A DNA stretch of 64,000 nucleotides from a bacterium (GTDB lineage Bacteria; Armatimonadota; UBA5829): NCBI GenBank assembly GCA_021373255.1, contig JAJFTD010000041.1, positions 1 through 64,000 of the forward strand, read 5' to 3'. How positions within the stretch are numbered: the first letter of the stretch is position 1; the number at the start of each line of letters is the position of its first letter. The translations under genes were made by a program, and so were the position numbers. The notes under the pieces are model-generated. The model was not told the DNA's origin and ran no database searches. It saw only the letters and a list, made by a program, of their open reading frames with translations. Below are positions 25,488 to 33,424 of this stretch, piece by piece.

Positions 25488-25967
25488 TTGTGCAGTGAAT
25501 CCTGCGGATGCTCGTCGGATATCGTGGGGATCATCGAGAAATACGATTCCGACAAGCGAAATCTTATACCGCTTCTCCACGAGCTTCAGGACGAGCTGGG
25601 TTACATCTCGCCTGAGGTAATGGAGACTATTGCTGAAAAACTGGGCACGACTGTTGGCCAGGTCCACGGCGTCGCCACGTTCTACACGCTCTTCTACACG
25701 AAACCGCGCGGCAAGAACATCGTGCGGATGTGTAACAGCACAGCCTGTCACATCGAGGGCGGCCGAAAGATCCGCGAGGCGGTGTCTGCGGCGTTGGGTA
25801 TCGCTCCCGGTGAAACCACACAGGATGGCGGTTTTACCCTTGAAGTGGTGAGCTGTATGGGCCTGTGCGGAGTCGCCCCGGCAATTATGGTGAACGACGA
25901 TGTCTACGGCAACCTCACGCCGGAGATGGTTCCCAATATCCTGGGCAAGTATAGGGAGGCCAGTTAA
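25488..25967 (+). CDS. hydC: hydrogenase set III HydC / NuoE-like subunit
   Basis: 159 residues from a TTG with CCGGAGGTAGAG upstream. The N-terminus (MCSESCGCSSD) has an extra Cys cluster. The [2Fe-2S] ligands are in RMCNSTACHIEGG and VVSCMGLCGVAP. VHGVATFYTLF is the conserved helix. The HydB gene starts 2 bases after its stop. Confidence 0.92.
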   Translation: MCSESCGCSSDIVGIIEKYDSDKRNLIPLLHELQDELGYISPEVMETIAEKLGTTVGQVHGVATFYTLFYTKPRGKNIVRMCNSTACHIEGGRKIREAVSAALGIAPGETTQDGGFTLEVVSCMGLCGVAPAIMVNDDVYGNLTPEMVPNILGKYREAS

Positions 25968-25969
25968 CG

Positions 25970-27586
25970 ATGGCATTCTATAGAGCACATATCCTCGTCG
26001 ACACCGGCACCCCAGCCGTCCTCAAGGGCGCGATGGGTATGAAGTCGGCACTGGTCGATGAGATCAAGAAGCGGGGTCTGGACAAGGAGATCAAGGTCGT
26101 GGAGACTGGCGACCTTGGCTTGCATGGCGTGGGACTGGCGCTGATTGTCTATCCCGAAGGCGTAATTTATGCCAATATCACTGCGCAGGACGTTCCCGAA
26201 ATCGTCGAAGAGCACCTGCTCAAGGGCCGCCAGGTCAAGCGCCTGGTTTACACAGGCCCGTCGTCCGCTGTTGTCGATGGTGCCGCTAAGCCACGTTCAC
26301 GGGAGATGCGAGTTATCCTTGAGCATATCGGCGTAATCGACCCTACCAGCATCGATGAATACATCGCGCATGGCGGCTACGAGGCCATTGCAAAGGCGCT
26401 CACTCAGATGACCCCCGAAGATGTCGTTGCCGAGGTTAAGGCCTCCCAGCTAAAGGGCAGGGGTGGGGCGGGGTTCCCTACCGGGCTCAAGTGGGAGTTT
26501 ACCGCCAAGGCTGATGGTGAAAACAAGGCCGTGGTCTGCAACGCCGACGAAGGCGAACCGGGCAACTTCAAGGACCGCCTCATAATGGAGGGCGACCCGC
26601 ATCAGATAATCGAAGGCATGATCATCGCCGGTTACGCAGTGGGTGCGCACGAGGGCTACATTTATATACGTGGTGAGTATCACCAGTCGGTGTCACACAC
26701 TGAAAAGGCCATTGCCGATGCGCGCGAAGCCGGGCTCCTGGGCAAAGACATACTCGGCTCCGGTTTCGACTTTGACATCACCATATTCAAAGGCGCAGGC
26801 GCATATATCTGCGGCGAAGAGACAGCTCTGCTGGAATCGCTGGAGGGCAGGCGTGGCGAGAGCCGCATGAAGCCTCCATTCCCGCCAACCAGTGGTCTTA
26901 TGGCTGCTCCGACGGTTATCAACAATGTCGAAACTCTGGCTTCTGTTCCGCGCATAATTGACAGAGGCGCTGACTGGTATGCTGGCATCGGGACGGAAAA
27001 GAGCAAGGGCACTAAGATATTCTCACCCTGCGGAGACGTGCTGTATCCGGGCGTTTATGAGGTGCCATTCGGGGTTACCCTGCGCGACATTATCTACAAT
27101 ATGGCTGGGGGTATCAAGGGAGGCAAACGGTTTAAGGCGTGCCTGATGGGCGGACCGTCGGGCGTGCTGGTCGGTGAAGACGCTCTGGACCGCCGTCTCT
27201 GCGCTGAAGACCTCGCTCCGGGCGCTGGTGCGCTCATTGTATTGGATGAGGACAAGTGCATCGTCGATCTTATGCAGAACTGTGCTGAATTCTTTCATCA
27301 CGAGAGCTGCGGGCAGTGCGTGCCGTGCCGCGAGGGCACAAAGCGCATACTCGAAGTCTTGAACTGGTGGACTACCGGCGCTGGCAGCGAGGACGACTTG
27401 CGGCTATTGGAGGCGTTGGGTGAAACTATGTCGCTCACGTCCAAGTGCGGCCTCGGTCAGTTCGCTGCTGTCGCGTTCAAGAGCAGCCTTCCGCTGTTCA
27501 GGGACGAGTATCTGGCTCACGTTAAGGACAAGGTCTGCCCTGCCGGGGTTTGCGCGATGGACAAAGTCCTTGAGGAGGTAAAGTAA
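25970..27586 (+). CDS. hydB: hydrogenase set III HydB / NuoF-like subunit, N-terminal domain without cysteines
   Basis: 538 residues. The NuoF core is intact: GRGGAGFPTGLKW (FMN), NADEGEPGNFKDR (the form typical of complex-I NuoF), ESCGQCVPCREGT and SKCGLGQ for the [4Fe-4S] cluster. The N-terminal thioredoxin-like domain (AHILVDTGTPAVLKG and VVETGDLGLHGVG) aligns with those of sets I and II but has lost all four [2Fe-2S] Cys. It also lacks the C-terminal ferredoxin or GltD modules. The gene is 1 bp from hydA. This subunit may work with fewer cofactors. Confidence 0.92.
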   Translation: MAFYRAHILVDTGTPAVLKGAMGMKSALVDEIKKRGLDKEIKVVETGDLGLHGVGLALIVYPEGVIYANITAQDVPEIVEEHLLKGRQVKRLVYTGPSSAVVDGAAKPRSREMRVILEHIGVIDPTSIDEYIAHGGYEAIAKALTQMTPEDVVAEVKASQLKGRGGAGFPTGLKWEFTAKADGENKAVVCNADEGEPGNFKDRLIMEGDPHQIIEGMIIAGYAVGAHEGYIYIRGEYHQSVSHTEKAIADAREAGLLGKDILGSGFDFDITIFKGAGAYICGEETALLESLEGRRGESRMKPPFPPTSGLMAAPTVINNVETLASVPRIIDRGADWYAGIGTEKSKGTKIFSPCGDVLYPGVYEVPFGVTLRDIIYNMAGGIKGGKRFKACLMGGPSGVLVGEDALDRRLCAEDLAPGAGALIVLDEDKCIVDLMQNCAEFFHHESCGQCVPCREGTKRILEVLNWWTTGAGSEDDLRLLEALGETMSLTSKCGLGQFAAVAFKSSLPLFRDEYLAHVKDKVCPAGVCAMDKVLEEVK

Positions 27587-27587
27587 C

Positions 27588-29345
27588 ATGGCAATCAACC
27601 TCACGATAAATGGACAAGCCGTTGCCGCCGAGGCAGGTGACACAATCCTCACCGCCGCCAGGCGCGCCGGCGTATATATACCGACTCTGTGCTACCACTC
27701 CGACCTGATGCCGGATGGCGTCTGCCGGGTATGCTCGGTGGAGGTAAAGGGCCAGCGGACGCTGTGCGCGGCGTGCTGCTATCCAGTTGCCGAGGGAATG
27801 GAAGTGCTTACCCATTCGCCAAGAGTGCGCGAGTCGCGGCGGATGATCGTGGAGCTGATGCTCGCGAATCATCCGCAGGAGTGCCTCACGTGCTCCCGCA
27901 ACAGCAAGTGCGAGTTGCAGGCGCTGGCAAGGGAATTCGGTATTCAGGAAGTTCATTTCAAAGGCGAGCGGAAGATGGCTGATGTGGACACCTCCAGCCT
28001 GTCTGTGTTCCGCAATCCTGAGAAGTGCATCCTCTGCAACCGCTGCGTGCGGACGTGTGAGGACATCCAGAGCGTCGCGGCGCTTCACGCATCCAAGCGT
28101 GGATGGGATACCACTATCGTGCCGGGGATGGGCGATGAGCTTGCATCGGTGGTCTGCGTGAACTGCGGCCAGTGCATCAATCGCTGCCCCACCGGTGCTC
28201 TCACGGCTAATGACCCGTCAAGCAAGGTGTGGGACGCCATTCATGACTCCACCAAGCACGTGGTAGTCCAGACCGCCCCTGCGGTGCGCGCGGCTATTGG
28301 CGAAGAGTTCGGAATGCCCGCTGGGAGCAGGGTCACAGGCAAGATGGTGACTGCGCTCAAGATGATGGGCTTCGACCGCGTGATGGATACCGACTTCACC
28401 GCCGACCTCACGATTATGGAAGAGGGCAGTGAGCTTATCCAGCGCGTGACCGAGGGCGGGGTGCTCCCGCAGCTCACATCGTGCTCGCCGGGTTGGATCA
28501 AGTTCATCGAGTACTACTATCCTGAGTTGCTCCCGCACCTCTCCACATGTAAGAGCCCACAGCAGATGTTCGGTGCGCTGGCGAAGACTTATTATGCGGA
28601 GAAGACCGGCATCGATCCCAAGGATATCATCTCCGTCTCCATAATGCCGTGCACCGCGAAGAAATTCGAGTGCGACCGGCCCGAGATGACCGACAGCGGC
28701 TACAAAGACGTGGACTACGTCCTCACCACCCGCGAAGCCGCGCAGATGATGCGTGAAGCGGGTATCGACCTGCCGAATCTGCCCGAAAGCGAGTATGACG
28801 ATCCGCTGGGTATGTCCACTGGTGCAGCCGTAATCTTCGGCAACACCGGCGGCGTCATGGAAGCCGCCCTGCGGACCGCCTACGCCATCATCACCGGTAC
28901 CGAGCTGGATAATGTCAACATCGAAGCTGTAAGAGGCATGGAGGGTGTGCGCGAAGCAACCGTAATGGTAGGCGAACTCCCCGTAAAAGCCGCCGTAGCC
29001 CACGGCCTCGCCAACGCGCGCCAGGTGCTTGAGGGAATCAAAAACGGCCGCTTCAAAGACTATCACTTCATCGAGATCATGTGCTGCCCCGGCGGCTGCA
29101 TCGGCGGTGGCGGTCAGCCTCAACCGACATCCGAAGAAATCCGCAAAGCCCGCATCAAAGCGATCTACGATGAAGACGAAGCCATGACCCTGCGCAAGTC
29201 ACACACGAACCCAGCCGTACAGAAGCTCTACGAAGAGTTCTTGGGCAAGCCCCTAAGCCACAAGTCCCACGAACTCCTTCACACCGACTACACCCCCCGC
29301 GACCGCAAAACGGTTAAGGCGGTGAAGGTGAAAGTAGAGAGCTGA
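27588..29345 (+). CDS. hydA: [FeFe]-hydrogenase catalytic subunit HydA III
   Basis: 585 residues with HydA layout: [2Fe-2S] (LCYHSDLMPDGVCRVC), His-Cys region (NHPQECLTCSRNSKC), CILCNRC and CVNCGQC ferredoxin motifs, then the H domain with TSCSPGW, SIMPCTAKK and IMCCPGGC. STCKSPQQ contains the Cys that HydA I lacks. AGGAGGTAAAG before the ATG is an excellent ribosome site. It is very similar to HydA II and probably arose by duplication with its HydC and HydB. Confidence 0.94.
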   Translation: MAINLTINGQAVAAEAGDTILTAARRAGVYIPTLCYHSDLMPDGVCRVCSVEVKGQRTLCAACCYPVAEGMEVLTHSPRVRESRRMIVELMLANHPQECLTCSRNSKCELQALAREFGIQEVHFKGERKMADVDTSSLSVFRNPEKCILCNRCVRTCEDIQSVAALHASKRGWDTTIVPGMGDELASVVCVNCGQCINRCPTGALTANDPSSKVWDAIHDSTKHVVVQTAPAVRAAIGEEFGMPAGSRVTGKMVTALKMMGFDRVMDTDFTADLTIMEEGSELIQRVTEGGVLPQLTSCSPGWIKFIEYYYPELLPHLSTCKSPQQMFGALAKTYYAEKTGIDPKDIISVSIMPCTAKKFECDRPEMTDSGYKDVDYVLTTREAAQMMREAGIDLPNLPESEYDDPLGMSTGAAVIFGNTGGVMEAALRTAYAIITGTELDNVNIEAVRGMEGVREATVMVGELPVKAAVAHGLANARQVLEGIKNGRFKDYHFIEIMCCPGGCIGGGGQPQPTSEEIRKARIKAIYDEDEAMTLRKSHTNPAVQKLYEEFLGKPLSHKSHELLHTDYTPRDRKTVKAVKVKVES

Positions 29346-29403
29346 GAGTGGAGAGCAGAGAGCCCAGACTCCCTCTCCCCTGGCGGGCTTTCTTGATCTT
29401 GAT

Positions 29404-29428
29404 CGTCCGGGATTTGCAATCCCGGACG
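29404..29428. repeat. perfect palindromic hairpin
   Basis: CGTCCGGGATT-TGC-AATCCCGGACG is an 11-bp perfect stem with a 3-base loop, just before the larger repeat at 29437. It may belong to the same family. Confidence 0.7.
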
Positions 29429-29436
29429 CACCTCTT

Positions 29437-29570
29437 CCGGGTCTGTGACCCGGTATATATGATCTGACCGGTCAGTCAGTCTAGTCGTAATAACGATCAG
29501 ATAACCACAAAGCAGTGTTTAGCGGATCACAGATCCGCAGAATCTCGGTCCTGGATCTGCGATCCAAGAT
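29437..29570. repeat. hairpin-rich repeat, copy A (flanks CBASS operon)
   Basis: 134 bp containing CCGGGTC-TGT-GACCCGG, GCGGATC-ACA-GATCCGC and a GGATC-TGC-GATCC hairpin. Copy B (31135-31260) has the same order and orientation, differing by a 9-10 base insertion and a few substitutions. It encodes the last 14 codons including the stop of the SLATT gene. Confidence 0.85.
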
Positions 29571-30132
29571 CATCTCCGAGTCGTAGATTATTGGGAAGCA
29601 TTATGTCTATCTCCTTATCTGAGAATGTCAATTCTTCATTGTCCTTCAATCCCACACTTGTCATCGCATATGCTTCTGGTGATGTATCTGGAGCGCTCTC
29701 ATAAATCAGCGAGGTTTCAGTCTGGAGCGCTTCCAGACCTCGCTGTAGCTCTATTACAGGTGTTGATGCCGTCGATGCTTTTAGTATAAATAGCAGATAC
29801 CGGTCGCGCAGTGCGACGAGCTTTTTTGCAGCAATGCGGTGCTGAGACTCAATGCCACAGGCGTCAAAACTAACCTGATAGATCACAAATGCTGTGCTGG
29901 CAGCTCCAACAATACTGGTCACTACAAACATTGTTTTGCTGGCTACAATAGCACCAATAACTGCAAGGGCGGTTGTCAAGCCCACGAGCAGCACATTCAG
30001 CCATCTCTCACATCGGACTTTACGGCTCCATCTCTCTCTTTCTTTCTCGTGCGTTTTGTGCGTCCAAGCAACTCGGGCAAAGAGCTCTCTTGCCACACTA
30101 AGGATTTTTACCCTATCTTGATTCTCAGTCAT
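29527..30132 (-). CDS. SLATT-domain 2TM protein, putative CBASS effector
   Basis: 201 residues from the ATG at 30132, which has AGGAGA upstream; a TTG further upstream is less likely. A charged N-terminus with a coiled region is followed by two membrane helices (about 44-64 and 68-88) and the helical SLATT segment (ALRDRYLLFILKASTA). SLATT proteins are two-helix effectors that are thought to form pores in the membrane when activated by a cyclic nucleotide. It lies just after the CD-NTase gene, 17 bp apart. The last residues (DLGSQIQDRDSADL) come from the repeat copy A, so the end may be foreign to the family. Confidence 0.8.
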   Translation of the reverse strand: MTENQDRVKILSVARELFARVAWTHKTHEKERERWSRKVRCERWLNVLLVGLTTALAVIGAIVASKTMFVVTSIVGAASTAFVIYQVSFDACGIESQHRIAAKKLVALRDRYLLFILKASTASTPVIELQRGLEALQTETSLIYESAPDTSPEAYAMTSVGLKDNEELTFSDKEIDIMLPNNLRLGDDLGSQIQDRDSADL

Positions 30133-30149
30133 AGGTCGATCTCCTGTGA

Positions 30150-31034
30150 TCAAAGTGCCCTGACGAATTGGTCACCGAATATCTTCTTCCACTCATCTTC
30201 GGATAAGATCGGTAGGTCATTATACTCAAACTCGCACGCCTTAAGCGCACGGTTATAGGCTGACATACATTTCGACAACCAATCATCCCCCAGATCGAGT
30301 GTCTCATTAATGCCCGGTATCTGTGCGGTGCCATTTCCGTATCTCGAAAAGAACTCGAAGAAATCACGGACCATCCAGTCGTAATAGAAGATAGTTTCAG
30401 CGCGATACTCCCACTGGCTTACGAATGCGCAAACTGCTATTTCCAGCACAATCGACTTTAGGTCGACATTACAGTTTCGTTTCCATGCTTTAAGCATTTT
30501 GATCAGATGAGTAGCTTTGCCACATGATGCTGTATCCATTCTCGCAATCGCCTGAAACTCTGCCATTGGATTCGTGCTGCGCCACGAACCACCATCTGTC
30601 GTGTTACATGTAATATACGAACCATTATTGCACACGAACGCTGGTACCACTTCAACCATGCACGATGTGAACGGTGCAACAACAACTTGTCCGTCGGCAC
30701 TCAAGTCTGTTTTGGAAAATGTACTCAGCATTTCTCGCCTGATCTCTTGCAATAAGTATGATTGCCCGTTGCTTTGCATTCCATTGACCCTGTAGTAATG
30801 CTCTACTGGCATGATAAAGAGCACATCTATATCAGATACTGGACGTATCGCAGTACTCTTACCATGGGAACCAACTACTAGTGCCTTAGCAGAATCATAC
30901 AAACCATCATAATAACGGCTATACAGGCACCGCCCAACGCTCTCGACTTTTGTTGCGATGTCGCTCTGCTGGTTGGGCGTAAGCGTCAGATTTGCCAAAA
31001 AGGCATTGAAGTGTGGTATAACATAGTTCCACAT
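30150..31034 (-). CDS. CD-NTase (cGAS/DncV-like nucleotidyltransferase)
   Basis: 294 residues. Core motif: VVGSHGKSTAIRPVSDIDVLF with GS at 55-56 and the two metal-binding Asp at 68 and 70; the third acidic residue is probably Glu 128 in MVEVVPAF. GGSWRSTNP follows, as in other CD-NTases. Such enzymes make cyclic di- or trinucleotides after phage infection. The ATG has GAAGGTG upstream. It is the first gene of a two-gene operon with the SLATT effector; no E1/E2 or HORMA genes are adjacent, so this would be a minimal CBASS. Confidence 0.85.
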   Translation of the reverse strand: MWNYVIPHFNAFLANLTLTPNQQSDIATKVESVGRCLYSRYYDGLYDSAKALVVGSHGKSTAIRPVSDIDVLFIMPVEHYYRVNGMQSNGQSYLLQEIRREMLSTFSKTDLSADGQVVVAPFTSCMVEVVPAFVCNNGSYITCNTTDGGSWRSTNPMAEFQAIARMDTASCGKATHLIKMLKAWKRNCNVDLKSIVLEIAVCAFVSQWEYRAETIFYYDWMVRDFFEFFSRYGNGTAQIPGINETLDLGDDWLSKCMSAYNRALKACEFEYNDLPILSEDEWKKIFGDQFVRAL

Positions 31035-31134
31035 GCTGACACCTTCTATTGAGTTACAATGATCGAAACTAAATCCTCATCATTATAGTGTTTGATCACA
31101 AAGTAATCAATCCATGATGAGATTTCCTGATCGA

Positions 31135-31260
31135 CCGGGTCTGTGACCCGGTATATATGATCTGACCAATCAGTCAGTGTAACGATCAGATAACCGCAAA
31201 GCAGTGTTTAGCGGATCACAGATCCGCAGAATCTTGGTCCTGGATCGCAGATCCGGGACC
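31135..31260. repeat. hairpin-rich repeat, copy B (flanks CBASS operon)
   Basis: 126 bp, same orientation as copy A at 29437, with the same hairpins (CCGGGTC-TGT-GACCCGG, GCGGATC-ACA-GATCCGC and GGTCCTGGATC-GCA-GATCCGGGACC). It lies upstream of the CD-NTase start. Otherwise the gap 31035-31367 holds only the tRNA promoter. Confidence 0.85.
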
Positions 31261-31320
31261 AGCTCTTGGCGTTTCACTTTTTTGGCTTGTAACCCAATAT
31301 GCAACACCAAAAATTCTATA

Positions 31321-31349
31321 TTGCCAACAAACCGCAATAGTGCTATAAT
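31321..31349 (+). promoter_or_regulatory. promoter of tRNA-Ala
   Basis: TTGCCA (31321-31326), 17-base spacer, TATAAT (31344-31349), 18 bases before the tRNA. Close to sigma-70 consensus. Confidence 0.75.
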
Positions 31350-31367
31350 ATCCCAGTTGAACCGTGT

Positions 31368-31443
31368 GGGGCTGTAGTTCAGCTGGGAGAACACTACACT
31401 GGCAGTGTAGATGTCAGGGGTTCGAGTCCCCTCAGCTCCACCA
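31368..31443 (+). tRNA. tRNA-Ala (anticodon GGC)
   Basis: The acceptor stem GGGGCTG pairs with CAGCTCC (one G-T pair), followed by discriminator A and encoded CCA. The anticodon loop CTGGCAG gives GGC, for alanine. T-arm GGGGTTCGAGTCCCC. Confidence 0.95.
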
Positions 31444-31476
31444 CCTTCCCATTCTTCCACTTGCAGGCGATATATT

Positions 31477-32196
31477 TTGATTTATCTGCCATTGTTCCGC
31501 ACTAATCACTTCACATCACTCACTAAACGCGTCTTTTTGCTCAGCTTACTTTTTGTTCTCATTGTTGGGGGCAAGTGTGCGTGGGCTGTGGACTCGCCGA
31601 GCGCTTCACCGGACGTATTGGTGCTGGTGTTGAATGGTATGGGCGCGTATGATCAAGTCTCCATAAACTATACCGGCGAAATACCCGATAAACAGGTTAA
31701 GGCCGATCTTGCCGAATGGGTGCGCTTGAGCGGATTGCCGGTGCACGGCGGTGAGATTGCGTCGGATACCAACGGTCCTGGGGCAAAGCCGACCACGTCC
31801 GTCAGCTTTCAGACCACGAACGTCGTTAATGCCGCCAACGGCACGCTGTCGCTGGACCCGTTTGTTACTGCGCTGCGGCGGTTCAAGAATATTCAGGTCA
31901 ACTTCCTGGTGGCCTCGCAGTTTCAGTTCAAGGGGATCGGCAATTTCGAGAATGACTATGTGGATGTGAAGCTGAATCAGTCCGGCAATTCTTATCAATA
32001 TAAAATCAAGATCAAGAATTCAGACTTCAAACGGGCGGGGCTTCCGCTCAAGATTGAGACTGCTGGAGAGTCAAGGCGTGGAGGAATGCCGCTGGGAGCG
32101 CGGGTGTTGTTGGTTTTGGGCATTGCTGTGCTGGGAGCGCTGGTCGCGTATGTTGCGACTGCCGCGCTCACTAGGCGCCGCAAGCTCAGCGAGTGA
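31477..32196 (+). CDS. hypothetical secreted, C-terminally membrane-anchored protein
   Basis: About 239 residues. The frame is open from within the tRNA, so the start must be later; a TTG near 31477 gives MIYLPLF..., then a signal peptide (KRVFLLSLLFVLIVGGKCAWA). The mature part is beta-rich (DVLVLVLNGMGAYDQVSINYTG). A single helix close to the C-terminus (GARVLLVLGIAVLGALVAYVATAAL) is followed by a short RRRK tail. It is not recognised as a known family. The pilT genes begin 12 bp downstream, so it may belong to the same unit. Confidence 0.6.
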   Translation: MIYLPLFRTNHFTSLTKRVFLLSLLFVLIVGGKCAWAVDSPSASPDVLVLVLNGMGAYDQVSINYTGEIPDKQVKADLAEWVRLSGLPVHGGEIASDTNGPGAKPTTSVSFQTTNVVNAANGTLSLDPFVTALRRFKNIQVNFLVASQFQFKGIGNFENDYVDVKLNQSGNSYQYKIKIKNSDFKRAGLPLKIETAGESRRGGMPLGARVLLVLGIAVLGALVAYVATAALTRRRKLSE

Positions 32197-32208
32197 GGTA
32201 ATACCGGT

Positions 32209-33270
32209 ATGGATCTAAAGGAAATTGCGGCGAAAGCGGCTGAAGTAAGGGCTTCGGATATTTTTCTGAAAGTCGGCTCGCCGCCGATGATGCGCCTTAA
32301 CGGCACGGTAACCACAATTGAGGGGTATTCCGTGCTCACTCAAAATGATACTCAGGATCTCGCTTATGATAGCATGACGCACGAGCAGATCGGCAGGTTC
32401 GAGCGCAAGCATGAGCTTGATCTCGCGTTTGAAATCGGGGGTGTAGCGCGGTTTCGTGCCAATATTTACCAGCAGCGCGGCACCATAGGAATGGTGTTGC
32501 GTATTATTCCGCTGGAAATTCTCGGCCTTGAGCAGCTCAGCATGCCTCCGGGTATTGCGAGCCTCGCCGAACAGAGGCAGGGCCTTGTGCTGGTGACCGG
32601 CCCGACCGGTTGCGGCAAGTCTACTACCCTTGCGGCGCTGATAGACGTGATCAACTCCACCCGGCGGTGTAATATCGTTACTGTGGAGGATCCTATCGAG
32701 TTTGTCCACCAGGATAAGATGTCTATTATCAATCAGCGTGAACTAGGGATTGATACGGACTCATTTACCGATGCGTTGAAGTATGCAGTGCGCCAGAGCC
32801 CGGATGTGATCCTTATCGGTGAGATGCGCGATGTGGAGACTATGAATGTCGCATTGGCGGCGTCAGAGACTGGTCACCTGGTCTTTTCAACAGTCCACAC
32901 CTGCAGTGCCGCTGAAACACTGGACCGCATTATGAATATGTTCCCTCCGCACGACAAGCCGATGGTTTGTATGCGGCTTTCGGTGTCGCTCAAGGGTGTA
33001 ATATCGCAGAAACTGATCCCGAGAGTGGACGGTAAGGGTAGGGCGGCGGCGGTTGAGGTTATGATCGCAAACCCGACCATTGGTAAACTTTTGGAAGAAG
33101 GGCGCTCGAGCCAGATATATCAGGCTATCGCTGAGGGTGAATACTGGGGAATGCAAACTATGAACCAGTGCCTTGCGAGATATTATAAAGAAGGTATAAT
33201 CTCCGAGGAAGAAGCCCTGGCCAATGCTGGTAATTATACTGAGTTAAAGCAAATGCTCAGGCGTCAATAG
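32209..33270 (+). CDS. PilT-like ATPase 1
   Basis: 353 residues of the PilT/TadA secretion ATPase family, hexameric motors that retract type IV pili. Walker A GPTGCGKSTTL, Asp box TVEDPIEFVHQ, Walker B DVILIGEMRD, His box TGHLVFSTVHTC. The C-terminal PilT signature (usually AIRNLIRE) is here TIGKLLEEG, so it deviates the most of the three copies. It is the first of three tandem paralogues; no pilB or pilin gene is next to it. Confidence 0.88.
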   Translation: MDLKEIAAKAAEVRASDIFLKVGSPPMMRLNGTVTTIEGYSVLTQNDTQDLAYDSMTHEQIGRFERKHELDLAFEIGGVARFRANIYQQRGTIGMVLRIIPLEILGLEQLSMPPGIASLAEQRQGLVLVTGPTGCGKSTTLAALIDVINSTRRCNIVTVEDPIEFVHQDKMSIINQRELGIDTDSFTDALKYAVRQSPDVILIGEMRDVETMNVALAASETGHLVFSTVHTCSAAETLDRIMNMFPPHDKPMVCMRLSVSLKGVISQKLIPRVDGKGRAAAVEVMIANPTIGKLLEEGRSSQIYQAIAEGEYWGMQTMNQCLARYYKEGIISEEEALANAGNYTELKQMLRRQ

Positions 33271-33308
33271 GGAACCCCTGAACGTATATAGAAGTCAAAC
33301 AATCGAGG

Positions 33309-33335
33309 GGTCGCGGCATACTATGTGCCGCGACC
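33309..33335. other. intercistronic hairpin between two pilT genes
   Basis: GGTCGCGGCA (33309-33318) pairs with TGCCGCGACC (33326-33335), with no T-run. It could be a processing or attenuation structure inside the pilT operon. A tandem ACGCATG-type repeat follows at about 33354-33391. Confidence 0.5.
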
Positions 33336-33424
33336 TCGTGACGTGAACATATAACGCACGACGCATGACGCCAAGACGCATGACGCATGACTGAAATTAA
33401 AACGCATCCCCGAGGTGACGTGAA

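Noticed and set aside
28218-29123. A 301-codon frame antisense to HydA III
   Set aside because: It is the mirror of a strongly supported HydA gene in GC-biased DNA, without its own motifs or ribosome site.
4417-29345. Complex I (nuo) operon
   Set aside because: NuoE/F/G-like genes are present, but no NuoB/C/D/I or membrane subunits are, and all three large subunits carry hydrogenase H-domain motifs.
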